Source of the DNA: Balanoglossus misakiensis | Taxonomy: Eukaryota; Hemichordata | Assembly: GCA_040954595.2 (NCBI GenBank) | Contig: CM082582.2 | Span: 8,060,001-8,124,000, forward strand | Length of the DNA: 64,000 nt | Direction: 5' to 3' | Shown here: positions 1 through 13,738 of the stretch, piece by piece | Position numbering within the stretch: the first letter of the stretch is position 1 | Layout of the letters: each line of letters starts with the position of its first letter | The notes under the pieces: model-generated | Database searches by the model: none | What the model was told of the DNA's origin: nothing | Seen by the model: the letters and a program-made list of their open reading frames with translations, nothing else | Position numbers and translations under genes: made by a program

Positions 1-857
1 TCGTGCCCTGAACAGACTGAGATAGTGTACTGTTACAGATTGCTGGCGATATCGAGAACTCGTTACACAAACGTGAAAAGACGACGATGAAAACATCAGT
101 GATCACGGTGTTATGATTGTTCAGCCGCGCGCCATTTCTTTGTAGCCTGTCACGGCATGTGTCGGTCCGGTGGGTTTCAACTTTTTCTCTCCCGCGTCGC
201 GTTTATCGTTTCAAAAAATATTATAGGCTACTTGTGTATTCTGGTCACCTGCTTTCCCGCCCGAGCGTCACGTACGCTGTCCGGTGTCTTGCCGCAGAAG
301 ATGAGAATAAACCCCATGGTCGGCAAACCCAGGAAATTGCATGAGTTGGAAATTTCGATAACATACATACAGAGTGCCCGCGAATTATTTCTGTCGGGCG
401 AACAAGGCTTCGATAAGCGGGGGCTTCTCATCTCACGGCGAACAACTTAATAATTGCGCACAGTAGCTGTTAAGTCTCTCGTGAAATCGTCGCGTGGATT
501 TTCAAATCTTTCGGAAATGAATAGGTAATCTTTAATCCACGACGCACTTCCCCCAAAAGAGTTGTTAGTTTACTTACTGTGAACGTATACATACGGCACA
601 ATCGAACATGGCGACCGGCCTTCAGAACATGGCGTCTTCACGACAAAAAAGACCCCCCCCCCCGAAACACCTTAAAGTCCTTCCCTCCCTCTTCCCCTCC
701 CTCCCTCCTTCCACCAATCCATCCATCTATCTATCCAAAAATACAATGTGTTACCCTGACTAAAGTTCCTTGATGTTCCCTTCTAAAGGTGCACCTTCTT
801 TTCCTGCTCGGTGAATTTGGTGTTCAGAGTGTGACATGCATTGTTTCACGCATGTTG

Positions 858-865
858 TGACGTCA
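858..865. promoter_or_regulatory. CRE palindrome TGACGTCA
   Basis: Perfect 8-bp CREB/ATF-type site, one of seven in the first 15.3 kb. Function is inferred from the motif only. Confidence 0.4.
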
Positions 866-3800
866 CATTGTAAATCTGCATAACTCATACCCCCAAGCAA
901 GACGCAAGCTGTGCTTCAGCAAGCAAGCAAGACAATTTGAATAAATTTCTCTGTGTAACCAAATCACTGCATCAAAGTAACGACTAGACAGCTTTGCCCG
1001 TAGATACGGTCTAAAAGACAAGTGGAGTCGTTGCACTGGTGGAGAATCCGGTTACTATTTCAGATTCCACTTTGTATTCGTCGCCGTTTCTGCGAGGGCT
1101 GTTCCCGCGCAAACGACATTCTTTTTCGTCGTGTCCGTCGGCCATTGTGCGATCAGAAGCAGGGCAAATGGGTGCATTTTTTAGTTAAACCTGAAAGAAT
1201 TTAATTACATCTTAATCCCTGTACGGATCAAGACGTGGTTCAGTGGGAGTGGTTGAAGGCAGCTTTCACCAGAACAGAATTTTTGCCGCGATTTCTGATG
1301 CAACGTCACCATGAGTGTGCACACGGATCATTTCACTCAGGGGATGTCTCCAACCGACCGCGCTCAGTTTTGATTACGGCTCCGCTAGCAACTGTAATTA
1401 CCTGAAATTACCATAAGATGGAGTCCTAATCAAGTTAATGAGCCACAGTTTTTCCTATTAGTGGGGTCTATATGAGGTCTTAAGAAAGCGATTGTAACTG
1501 TGATTGAAATAGCAGCCGTTTGACGCCAGGTAACCCGTCGCATGGTTAACGTGTTTTAACTGAAATAAAAACTCGTTTTATTGATTGTACACGAAAGTGT
1601 CCAAATTCCCAGACGCAGTGGAGGCATTTTGGCATCCGACTCGCAGGAGATGCATTAATTTTAGGGCTTATTTTGAAGAGCGAATGTTTTTCCCCGGTTG
1701 TCCAGCAACCTTTGATTTCTCTGTGACATCTGTAACCGACCGAGACTGTAATAAACCCCATCAAGGTTACGTCATTTGGTTTCTTCAAGAAGAGGTCGAA
1801 ACCGTAAATACTTTTTTTCAGTTTCATTATTTTCTCATAAACATCTATTTGCTTTTTCGTGCTCTTGCATATTCTCCCATTTTGAACGTATGTGTGAAAA
1901 TAGTGCAAGATGATTCCCTGTATAGTGATGACGCGCCATCTTTGCCCTTAATTTTTGGGTTCGTGGCAGAAGTTCTCTGTGTCGTTCAGCTTCCATGAAC
2001 ATGTTCGGTCGTCAAACTAAAACTGTCGTCTGCTTGTGCTTCTAAAGAAATGTTGGTAGTGGTTTAGAGGAATGGCCTAACTTCTTCGCTATCGTGACCT
2101 AACAATCATTACCTGTATCGACAGGGACATTGCTGAACACAAGAACTTCTCGATTGGCAGAATACCTATAGTTAGCCTACAAAATGAAACGTCAGTAGAC
2201 GGCTACTTTCCCGCCCTTTACTGCAAGGAATGCAATTGTCGTTATAGGGGCTGCAGGTCTATATATAAGGAGAGGTTTTTAATATTTGTCTGCTAAATCT
2301 TCGCTGTCGGCTCCCTATTATGTCTGAATCTTCTTTCGTGTTCGGCACTTAACTCGATGCCACAGCGTCTGCAGGGCCGGAGTTATTTCACTGCACAGCA
2401 ATCGTTTTTCGATCAGTTTTCTCTGTTGGAATTTTTGACGCATCAAGCACGATTGCAATATGTGGCCGGTGAAGTGGCCTGGCATTGTCGGTGCGGCAAC
2501 GTGCCGTTGTGGCCTTTTCTGACATCAACAGGGAGACCAAATAAACGCTAACGTTTCCGAGTGTATAATTTGAATATTTGCTGTTTCGCTCCCGTGAGGA
2601 GCATCCACAAAATTCTTTTCTGCTTCGACTCTGGCGACGGCAGAGAGCATGAGAAGAATTCCTAGAATGTGCCACTGTGGGACAACCACCTGTTTTCTGG
2701 CCGAAATGGAGCAAAGACGTATATCATGTTGAACGTCAGCGATCTTACACGGTGTTTCTGATTGGTCTCTGAAAGTGTCTCAAGCAGGTGCACACCAGGT
2801 GCATGCATGTAATAAGTACGTTGCTACCTATTAGATTAGACCTTCCCCACGAGCTGGTATAATGTCGTATATGAAGTGAAAATACATAAATGTATACATA
2901 CATCAACTGTTTTTTGGAGTAGTACATAGTGATGATGAGTATGAATCAACAATATAACGGCCTCATGAGACTATACAAAAACATCTCCAGTGAGAGACGG
3001 AGTAGCAAGCAATAGTTCTGACGCATGCGCGCTGGACGACAGTGCCCCTTCAGTAACTTTTAATACCATGACTTCCAGTACATGTTTATATAGACTACTT
3101 AAAATGACATCCGTCAACGGGACTTCTTGTTAACTCCCTGAAATTAAACCAATCGAGCCACGCATGAGTTCATCTTTTTTATGCACACTTGATTCCCGCT
3201 GTCGCTGTAGACTAAAAGTTGTTTTCCAGTTTGCGTCGCCAAACAAAGCGGACCATTAGATGCGACGAACAAACGAGCGAGATATATTGATCATACTTCT
3301 CCAGTTCTAGTTAATCTTTCCCGTGCGTCACGGAATCGGTCACAAACACGATCATTGATATAATGCCATGGCTCTGTATGGAAGAATCAGTCAATATTTC
3401 AGTTTTCGGTCACGAATTTGACGTAAATAAGCCGACCTTCCACGGTATCTGAATTTCTGATGAGATGATTAGAAAAAGTGACGTGGGAGAAAATTTGCCC
3501 GTGAACTTATCACTACAAACGCGGACAGAAGTTTATGCCTTGAGGGGATACCTTCCCTCTTCCCCACGTCACAAAATTTCCCAAAACCCGACAACAAATC
3601 GAAAAGTGTTCACAAACGTCAATTTTTTTGCTGCTTGCGCACCTTGTGTGTCTGGCGCTCTGATGACACTAACAACGATCATCAGCAGAAAATGTCAAAT
3701 CACAAAAATAGCCCATTATCCTCCAAAAAAGAATACACCGAAACCATGACAACGGCAAAGTGATAGCCTGTCCTCTTCGAAAGTGTTTAGGGCTATCGGT

Positions 3801-4404
3801 CTGGCGTGACAGAAAGAAAAGGGTACTTTATTTCACGGCGCACCTAGTCAATAAATGCATCGTGGAAAGTGATAACCGAGAGTATCACACTATTGAAATA
3901 AAAGTACGTCGGCGTGATCATCGCGTGGTATACCCTGAAAAACATGATCCCTTTTTGCGTGATTCAAAACCTTGCTGACAGTCAAGTTTCTGTTTTCCTC
4001 CAAAGCGCTGAATGGCGGTGTTGCAAGCGCGATGTTATCGCCGATTTGGCAGCCGAAACGACGGCTGCAAAGAAAGAGCGAGAGAGATGCATGCTGACAG
4101 GCCAGTTACGGATAATGAGACGAGCTGAAGGGTATTTTCTGAGAAAAACAGCAGCGTTCAGTGAGCTGTTATTTCGACCATCTGTCGCACTGTATCAAGC
4201 TAACAGCCATGATCGAAGCGAAAGTCTATAGGTGTTCACTTACACTTTTGCCAGGTCTCCGTGCGTCGACTGCATGATGGTGGTGGTGGGAGCACCGCCG
4301 TGTGTGTCGCTTTGTTTTCGTTCAGGGATGAATAACTCCGGCAAAATTATATCGATGTGCAAAACTAAAATTTCCAGCTCTCATAGTCAACCACAAGTGA
4401 TAGA

Positions 4405-4490
4405 GATAGACAGAAAGACATAGGCAGACAGGCAGACGGATAGACAGACAGACATAGACAGATGGACACAGACAGACAGAGACAGGGAAA
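4405..4490. repeat. Degenerate GACA/GATA tetranucleotide repeat
   Basis: Imperfect tandem array of AGACAGAC-like units interrupted by GATA-type units, visible directly. Probably a decaying microsatellite. Confidence 0.8.
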
Positions 4491-5093
4491 TAGGGACAAG
4501 AGCAATTCTTAGCTACGTTATGGCTATGCGTATGGCTAACAGGAGAGAGGGGGAGCGATTAAAGACATCATCGTAAAGGCCGTAATGTGAAAAACTTGAA
4601 TGAATGTTGGAAAAAACCGGAAACACCATTCACTCCCGCAGGATGTGTGCCGTTTCTAACTCTGCTCGTTTAATCGTCTGTATACGATGTATTTGCATTC
4701 CAAAGACGAAGAATCCACGATTGGAATCGTAGAAATGAGAGGCAGAAATCAAGAAAGAATGCACGGCAGTGATTGTCTAGGGGCGAATTAGCTATGTGAC
4801 ATAACCGAGGGTCATCGGATTGAACCGCCGAGGTCAAAAGGAACGTTCTCCAGTCTGGATAATGAGAGAATTATACATCTTTTCCCCATAGGATGAACGA
4901 AAACATATTCTGTTCTCAGCTTGAAAATATATCTTCTTTCTAGAGCAGATGTACCACACTCTGTCTGTTGGACAGGATACGCGCTCCCGGTCCGTATATT
5001 AGCACTAAAACCTTTGGGTGGTACTAGAAATGATTTTAGATTTTTTTTCTCAATGGAGAAATATAGCGGCTATATACCAAGAGGGAACACCGA

Positions 5094-5101
5094 TGACGTC
5101 A
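5094..5101. promoter_or_regulatory. CRE palindrome TGACGTCA
   Basis: Perfect CREB/ATF-type site followed by T, in a context unrelated to the other copies. Function is inferred from the motif only. Confidence 0.4.
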
Positions 5102-5474
5102 TGTAGACTGCACGTGTCAGGGGCACAAGTTGTTAGCAAACGCGAGCAGTAAATCTTCAGTCGCGAAAGTACATCATAAAAAAGTTGGGAGTTTTAATTC
5201 CGATGGAAACGTGTCCTCGGGTCACAGAGTGCATGCAATGCTGTTAATGGCACTCCGGTGTGTTTTGACCAAAGCATGTCACTGTGAGTCGGCGGAAATG
5301 ATCTCTGATAATATCAGGGCCGTGTCGCTCACAGTAATGTTGTAATGGAACAATTTGTCATTTTTTCTTTCAAGTAAGTCGCGTGTGAAGGAAAGTGGGT
5401 CGGAAGGATGTGCAAATTCCTGGAATATGTTAAAAATAGGAGTAAGGCCTGTAGGACACATCCTATGAAATCCG

Positions 5475-5568
5475 AAATGTAGTGTACGACGACGTCTTTT
5501 ACTTGCGGGCTCCGGTGGCATAGAAAACCATACCTCGTAAGTAAAAGACGTCGCCGTACCCTACATTT
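5475..5568. repeat. 94-bp near-perfect inverted repeat (hairpin)
   Basis: Arms 5475-5504 and 5539-5568 are reverse complements over 30 bp with two mismatches, separated by a 34-nt loop. Each arm contains GACGTCTTTTACTT. The structure could be a foldback element, a MITE remnant or a transcribed hairpin. I see no coding content. Confidence 0.85.
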
Positions 5569-6625
5569 GACTTTAATCCTATTGGATTTTCAATGGATCT
5601 AAGTGATGTAGGTATCTTTAATGGTGTTTCTCAAACGTACACAGATACTCTACTCTGCTAAGCCTGTTGTTTTTAGCTTAATTGCTGCACTGATCATGGA
5701 TGTATATTTGAAAAATGAGCTTCCTTTCGGCGTATCCAGTTCTAATTAGTCCGTCGTATCAAATTAAGGAATTTACGAATATTCCCTGTATCGAGAGTTC
5801 TTTTACAAGGAAAACATTTTTGCCCATAACGTTGACATCTAAATAATTGCTCCAGAATTAGTGTTGGTGTTTCCGGTGTTATGGGTTCTATGAGAGAAAA
5901 AAATATGGAGGAAAAAACTGGCGTTTCTAACGCGAGTGGTGTCATGTCCAATATGTTAACAAATAAGCAAATCTCGGTCATGGTGATTAATAAAAAGTAC
6001 AAAATTAAGGGTAGATAATTTGTCCAATTTCGAGGAAGAAAAGTTCATCCCACAGTATTTCTGTTTGCATTGGGTATAATCACGATGCTCTTGAACTTTT
6101 TTGAGAAACAATTATGACAAGTTAAAGGGGCAATGTGACTTACTTAAGACATTATTTTATTAAGGTACTTTCTCTTGATAGATTATTTATGTAGTTCTTC
6201 CCATTGAAAATCCGTGAGAGATTTCAAAGTCTCTCGGTGGGTTCTCCGTCACTGGGTTCCATATCCGGCTAGCGCTGTTCGCGAGATCGTCGGCACATGA
6301 TTTGAAGAAAAAAAGAGAAATCTGCGCTAACCGCGGGGACTTGCGTGTTACATGGTCGTCGTGCCGCGAACCTTACAGTCGGGGGATTAAAAGCGAAATT
6401 GGCTTCACGCGGCGTGGGTCACGTGTCAGCCGCTCGCCTTAAAGAAACAGATCGCCTCGACAGTGCGTCCCAAATAGTGTGGATTAGATAAGATGTGAAA
6501 AAAATCGCCAATTTCTTTGAAATTGATTGGCGTGGGATAGGTAGTGAAGCGGAACGGAATGTGACTGATAGCTTTTGAAAGCGAGACTTAACCCGAGCAT
6601 TGGAGGAAACTCGTGGCTGTCACCG

Positions 6626-6633
6626 TGACGTCA
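6626..6633. promoter_or_regulatory. CRE palindrome TGACGTCA
   Basis: Perfect CREB/ATF-type site within a moderately GC-rich patch around 6240-6680. Function is inferred from the motif only. Confidence 0.4.
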
Positions 6634-7515
6634 TCGACTCATTCTCGCTTTCCCTCAAAACCGTGCAAGCTCGAAATAATAAACCCTCCTTTTGGTTGAA
6701 CTTCCTTGCGTAACCATTCTGACGAATCGTAGATTTGTTGATGGCATATTGACAGTTGCCTTACGGGGCAGGGTTGGCTCACTCATGTCGTAAAATCAGA
6801 CAAGACTTGTTGCTTGATGTCAATTTAGTGAGGTCCGACATGTGGAGCAGGGTTTGCTCACTATTTCCGAAACACTCCCACTTGGTTTTTTATGGCAGTG
6901 GTGTTCGTTTAAAAGTTTGTTCGTTGTTCTGAAGTGTATTTGTAGTGGCGATTGGTCATCTAAGTACGTGTCTAATTAAATGGTTTGTGCACATAGGTAG
7001 GGTGTGATTGAAGATACTTTACGAATACTTTCCACTTACTGACCACGAATTACATCAACGATAGGTTTTGTCCGTGGATTAGTTGGTGTCAACTCGTTAT
7101 TTCGACTTGAACTACGACTGTCACATACTCATTGGTCTGGTCTATTCATTACTCTCCGATATGAGAATATTCTTTCCGTCTGGAGAGATTTGTCCAGACA
7201 TCTCCGTTTAGATTATAATCAACATTGATATATAACTTATTTGTCTGTTTTGACTGTGTATACGTATAACAAGCAGTTTTTTTTACTGTAATGCACGGCA
7301 GTCTACACGAGCCATTCCGGCGATACCATTATATCAATATCGATTGTCTTGTCAAATACACTCACGCGCTGAGCAGACGATCAGTCGCCAGGCGGGAAAC
7401 TTTCCTATATCTCCGGCGCGAAATTAATCGATAAATGATTTCTAATATAGATCTTTTGCGATCGTCGTCGACAAACGAAGGACGGCGCAAAACCACACCC
7501 AAACATCCAATTTCA

Positions 7516-7685
7516 CTGTCATCGTTTACAAATTCTCGTTATCAAAAACCAAGTGTTCGTATACTCTTCCGGTTTTCGAACAAAGTGGGTTTTATTTTGC
7601 TGTCACCGTTTACAAATTCTCGTTATCAACAGTCTAGTGTGCGTATACACTCTTCCGGTTTTCGAAGAAAACGGGTTTCATTTCG
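7516..7685. repeat. Tandem duplication, two units of about 85 bp
   Basis: Units 7516-7599 and 7600-7685 share long identical blocks (GTTTACAAATTCTCGTTATC and CTTCCGGTTTTCGAA among them). The second unit has two extra bases, which shifts the reading frame between copies, so the duplication is not preserved as protein. Confidence 0.85.
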
Positions 7686-9207
7686 CAAATGAAGTCGAAC
7701 CGGAAGAAAAGGTAGTGTTTCTTCGCAATCAGTAATACGTGTGCTTCAGGCTGTAATATGATCTTGCCACTGATTCGTCGGTGTTCACCGGATGTTTTAT
7801 TTGAACGCGGTACTCACTTTGACATTGACTCGGGAAAGAGCCCCTGCCATATGATACTTTTCAGTGCACGCAGGTGGGAATTAAATCCCGGTTACTGTCA
7901 CATTTGCACGTTTTAAAAAATACCCCCTTCCTTCCTTTATGGACTGTGTCGGTTTTGACACTCACGCCTCTATTGACCCAAGAGTTTCGTACACGTTCAA
8001 ATTTGGTTTGGCAACTGCCATTTTCAATGCACCATCATCAAAATTATCACGCTGTTGTTGTACCAGATGTTTTAAGACAACAAAACTTGCTGCAGTTTTT
8101 TGGTGAAAACAGAAAGGCCAGATTATGATTTTAAGGCGGGGAGGGGGGGGGGGTCACTATACATGGAGCTGTAGACTGGCTGCCATTTTAGTGGTTCTGT
8201 AAAATGGCGGCCATATTGTAGGTGCACCCTAATATGCTTGCTCATGACTTTATGTATTAATCACAAGCGTACATACGCGTCTCTTGGTCAGTTTCTGGTC
8301 TAGCCTTCAATTAAAAACCAAAATGGAGGACATTTTGACAAAATAAAAAACAACTGCGTCCAGAGCTACTTTTCACAGCAGTAGTCATTGCAGGGAGTCT
8401 GATTCACGTTCATTTTCGTTTGGATGTTTACCGGAAACGTGTTTCAATTAATGCCCTACTGATTCTCTCGGTTGCCTTCGGTGGACAGATAGACATTGAT
8501 AGTGTTGACTGGGATTCTTTCACAAGAAAAAAAGATGTAGTGAAAACAGTGTTGTCGGGTTTTCACCTGTACTGCCGATTGTAGCGGCGATAGCCACTGT
8601 ATATATAGGCACCTATTATTCGGCGGGAAAATATCACGAGTATGAAAAGTCGCCGCCCGTGGAAAACTTAAAAAGAAAAAAGAAAAATATGTCTATGTGT
8701 AGTTCATTACAGAGTTAGTCTCTCACCCCTCCCTCCGCCATATCTATTGCTTCTGAGTAGCAGAAGTCGTCTCTATTAACGTAGCCATTAAGTATTAATG
8801 AACGTGTCTTCGAGAGATTTTTATACATGTGGATACTGTGAGTCAGGAAAGTTGCTTTATAGGCAGTCTGCGGTTACCTCGCCTGAGAGGTAAATTGTTA
8901 TGCCATTTTTGCATGCCGCGATTCATTTTTACATACCCAGGGGGTATGAACTATAATATCGCTCCCGTTAGGCAATTCTGAGTTTTGTTATAAGATACCG
9001 TCAGTGGCAGCGCCGGAGGCCTCTGATTCCTCATAATAAGATTAACTGTGCCCTCTGTAATGCCATTTTGTCATTAGGTTTAATTTACTTAAATTTCTGC
9101 AGAAGCCGGCAGTGGTGGAACTAAGTTCGTGATACTTGGTAATGATGCGATTCGGTGCAATCATGCTCTCTGTCAATAACACGGTTGGGTGACCCTCATC
9201 TGATCCG

Positions 9208-9215
9208 TGACGTCA
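9208..9215. promoter_or_regulatory. CRE palindrome TGACGTCA
   Basis: Perfect CREB/ATF-type site; function is inferred from the motif only. Confidence 0.4.
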
Positions 9216-9530
9216 GAGTATCATTTGCCGCGCTGACGATAACATCTCGTCGCATCCTCGACTGTATTCAAAGGCTTTCGCTTTGTAAGTGATAAACATT
9301 GTAGACTGGATTTGGACAAATATGTTTTTCTAGGATCGTACTTGCTCTTTGAGTCGGAGATATTTATAGTCCGCAGTGTACTACCCTTTTGTACCATTCA
9401 TAAATTTACACTTTAATTTCTACGGGGTCCTACGTACCAACTTCTTATACATGAATGGTGTCTTAACTCATCCAGTTCAGTAAACCTCGAACATCATACG
9501 TAATTTCCAGTTATATACTTTCTTCAAAAT

Positions 9531-9651
<121 letters not shown>

Positions 9652-12600
9652 GTCGAAGTAGGCGTGTATTGGATGTGAGGTATACTCCACCTGTATGAGT
9701 ATATCGTCTACAGCCATATAGGGTCTATGCTACAACTTCTCAGTAGACAATGCATCAACTATCAAAAGGTCATTCTCTGTCGGACAGATATGCCCGCCAT
9801 AAACGCCAACTATAAATTGATAAGAGAGTGTGATATTAAATTTCAAACGACATTCTTCACGTTCGTTAATCTGTTTGTCATTCCTCCAGGTAGCGCCACC
9901 GTTCTGTTTACGCAATAATTACGTTTGTCGTACTCAATCACGTCATCGACAAAGAATTGATAACTTTTTATTGGGATCTAAAATGCTGCAAAATTGCGCA
10001 AATCACGTACTAGCCACAGGGCATCTCAAGATGCGCTTCTTTGTCTAGCGCGAGGACAGTCGTCTATGCTCATGCGCAGTACCAGTCGACATATATTTTT
10101 TTTCAGCTTGCCAATTTGGCGTGGCATTTAGCAGTATACATTACACACGAGCAGTTTTCTTGTTCGGGTTTTAGAAGTCTCTCATTAGGTTTGCTCACGA
10201 TTGTCAGCGTCTTAAGGTTTAAACCAAGGCATTAACACCAGTCGGAGTTTGCAAATTGGATCGCTAAGCCGTGGCATACATCAAGTGCCATGAGGCGATA
10301 ATCCGGGGTATTAGCGCGCCACACAAAGAAGTTGAAACATTTGGTAAGATGAGACACCTATTTGCGGTGTTGCACAAAATGTGATTCGCGCCCATCTGAT
10401 CAAATCTGCGTTAACGAACCAGAGAGCCTCGTATTTTTTGCTGAAAGCTCGGGATCAAAATCCCATCAGGGTTGCCTTTTGTGTTATTGAACTCCGAATG
10501 CTCCTTGACTTTACAAGTTCTTTGGAGAGAAAAAATAGTCCATGGTTCGAAAAAAAACCTCACCAACATTGAAAGATGAAAGCAAAACAATTACAGGTTT
10601 CTGTAAAGTTCTCAGCGCCGTCGATAAAGTGACAGATTGTTAAGCCGTAATCAATTGTTATGTTCGCATGTGATTTTACACTTTCATATTTTCATTCGAC
10701 TCAGATATGAAGGTTATGCCAGCTGTACCGGTAATCTACCTAGTCTTGCGCGTATATTGTCACGACTAGGCGTAAACACAGATCAAACGAAGGCCGACTC
10801 CAGGAGAGAAGTTAGAGCCAGAAATATGAAATCTGGGTACTGGAGAATATAATATAAATTTAAAGCCCCGGTAACTCTAACTTTTGGCTATGTTAAACTT
10901 GTCTATGCGCTATTCAGATTTTCGCTGGTCTTGGCGATGTGTGTACTCTGACAACTGGCCCTTTATTTTACCCACATGACAGTTGTTATACTGATGTCAT
11001 CACGACAGCCACAAAGCTATTTAAACCATTTAAGTGATCACTCTGCTTTGTAAAACAGTCAACAGATGATAGTTTTTAAAGGGTATTTACATTAAAAACA
11101 ACGTCAGCGTGAAAAGACAAATCGCAACGCCGTTTGCCCAGCAAGAAGTGTTTCTAACAACAACCCCGCTGTTGGCATCTGCCATTTGGCTCAACGTCAG
11201 GGCATTTAAAAGTATAAGTCAATTTATTCCTAAACGATGTAGTGCTGTGAAGCCGAACTCGTTTTGTGACCTTCCATTTTCCAGGAAAACGTTCTAACTT
11301 CAGCAGTGTGTGCTGGCCAATTACCGGTTCTGAAATCTGTATCATATCCGAGCAGACGATATTGTCAAAGCGCGCGCCGCTTCCCGCCTGCTTTCCCGCC
11401 AAGCGACACGCAACCCGGCCATTATAGTTCGATTTCTTGATGACATTTCATCGCTTATAGTGTACAGGGGACGGACTTAATGTAAGTGGTATTTAGGAAG
11501 GGATGTGCAAAATTAGTCTCGTGTGTTCTATTGTTGCGCGGAACAGGCTCAAAGAAAGTGAATGGCGTCCTACACCTGGGGCTTTCCGCCGTACATCACT
11601 TTTTTGTGGCCATTATACAATCCCATGAGTTAATTTTCTGCTGTTTTGCAACAGCTAATAACCTATCAAGCGAAACTGGAAATTAACTCGTTTAAATTCC
11701 ATCGACTTTCACTCCCCGAAGCCCCAACAGACGATTAGCGAACGGGAAAAATTAACTTTTAATTGTTTATGTTTTGTATGTATTTCAGCTGTCGTCAACG
11801 TTAACAATAACTAAACCGTGATTTTTACATTCGACCTAACTATTCCCATGGTAACGGATTCCCTGAGTGAAAATATGTTATATGCTCACCTTTAAGCCGT
11901 GTAAAGCTGCTTTTCGTTCGGTGTAAATTGTCTACATGAAATCTAAACGTCTTTAATATGGCGCTCTTTTGCCCTGAGTCGCCTTAATGCGTCCATCATC
12001 GATAGTATGTCAACTCGGGCCTAATGTTAGCCTGTTGTATCAGCTTTCCTGCAATGCCCAGCGCAAGGCCGCCTTGTTCTCCGCGATTTATACCCTCTTA
12101 ACCTTAGAAACGATTGCCTCTTTAACATGGAAATGAAATATTCCCGCGTGCCAGGCAGTGCTGTAATAAACCCGTCTCAAACACGCATGTAGAAGATTCC
12201 TTGCTCTTGCGGAAAGAGCAAGTTGTCAAGAAATAAGTTATAGCCGTCCTCCCCTTACTGTACGGCGGGCCACGTGTGCGTGGTTACACTTAAAAAAACA
12301 CCGTATTTCGTTTAATTCCCCCTAGATGCTTTCCTTTTCAGCATACAGCCCCACCGGAACCGGAAACCATTTTGTTTCTGTAGATTTGTTGTATATTTGC
12401 TCCACGTTTTGCCCGGGTCTGGCCAAGTTTATTTACAAAATGGACGCCGGAAGAAACGTCCATCTACAGCTATCGTTTGCCTGTCGTTAGCCTTCGTTAA
12501 ATTTTCATCGACCAGCGTGCCCTTGTTTTGCTGATGAACCGTGGGTTTCACATCAAGGACATGTGATTTTGAAAGCAGGCGTCCACCAAACAGCAATCTA

Positions 12601-13441
12601 TATTCATGCTTTTACCCTAGAAGTAAAAATCAGGGTGAGTCCGAACTAACAGTGATGTCACAATCAAAGCCTTACCCCGAAGGCAGTCAAGTCAATTGCT
12701 ACTTCGTTTTCATGACGTAGTTTTTCATTCTGTTCTGAGAAGTGGGCCGGGTGGAATGTGTTAGCCCAGAACTGCACAGGGCACAGCTGAACTTTAAAAG
12801 ACGAATTAACCCCATCTATACGTAGGAAAAAAATCGCGTCGTTGTTTTTTTTTAAGATTCTGCAGTGTCGGAACGCCCGAAACAATCTGTCCTTCGACGT
12901 CTGTGATGCTCCGCTGCCTTCAAAGAGGGGCGTGTTACCGCCTTTATTGTCTTCTGTTCGAGCAAAATTGCTTTCGTTAATCGGCTTGAAACTGGCTTCT
13001 AATAATCCTTCTCCCAGACAAATACGCCTAAATGATGTCGTCTGCGCGCCATTTGTGTCTATATTTAACCTTTTTGCCATCACTGTAGATTTATCCAAAT
13101 CCGTACCCACTTCTCTTGATACTTGCAAGGAATAAGAAATTAATTTGGACAAGACTATGAATCCGAGCACAGGTCGATAAAACAATGTCTTTCGGGTTAC
13201 AGTGTTTGCGGTTGCGCATTTCAATATGTACAACGCCGTAACATTGTATGGTTCACCTTCCTACTCAGTCATAAAGTTAATAATTATTTTTCCAATGATA
13301 CACATGATAATTAACGAGAAAAAATAATGTTGATGTTGTTGAAGTTCTTTTCCTGATCAGTTCGCGATCACGTCTGCGGTCATGTCCAAAAGAACACATT
13401 ATGAATTTTAATGTTTCCTATTTTACCTCTTCTGTTCACAG

Positions 13442-13738
13442 GTTATCAAGATGTTGATAGTGGTAGTCGTTCTGTTTCTGTCTCTGTGGGCGCCGTACCG
13501 AGTGCTTGTGGTGTACAACTCCCTCGTGTCCCAGGAGAAGAATTTCAACAACCAGTGGTACTTTGCCTTCAGCAGTTGGTGCATCTTCTTCAACAGTGCT
13601 ATAAACCCGATCCTTTACAATTTTATGTCGGTCAAGTTTCGCCGTGCCTTCGTCCGGTTGTGCGGCTGCGGTAAGCATCGGAAACTTCGCAGTAGCTTTA
13701 GGTCATCCACGATGACGACCGAAAAGACTTCCCTGTAA
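13442..13738 (+). CDS. TRHR: Thyrotropin-releasing-hormone-receptor-like GPCR, last coding exon (TM6, TM7, tail)
   Basis: This is the terminal exon of a class A rhodopsin-like receptor, a plasma-membrane receptor expected to bind a TRH-type peptide and signal through Gq. The 98 residues start VIKMLIVVVVLFLSLWAPYR (TM6), where vertebrate TRHR has [20 protein letters not shown]. TM7 carries NSAINPILYNFMS (the NPxxY motif as NPILY) followed by KFRRAF of helix 8. The tail is short, with a Cys-rich CGCG palmitoylation-type patch, a Ser/Thr cluster suited to kinase/arrestin control and a C-terminal TSL that fits a class I PDZ ligand. The acceptor is the AG at 13440-13441; the exon is in phase 0 and ends at TAA. 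An intron just before TM6 also splits vertebrate TRHR. The TM1-TM5 part is missing from the window, so ligand identity is inferred from family resemblance only. Confidence 0.78.
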   Translation, partial: VIKMLIVVVVLFLSLWAPYRVLVVYNSLVSQEKNFNNQWYFAFSSWCIFFNSAINPILYNFMSVKFRRAFVRLCGCGKHRKLRSSFRSSTMTTEKTSL

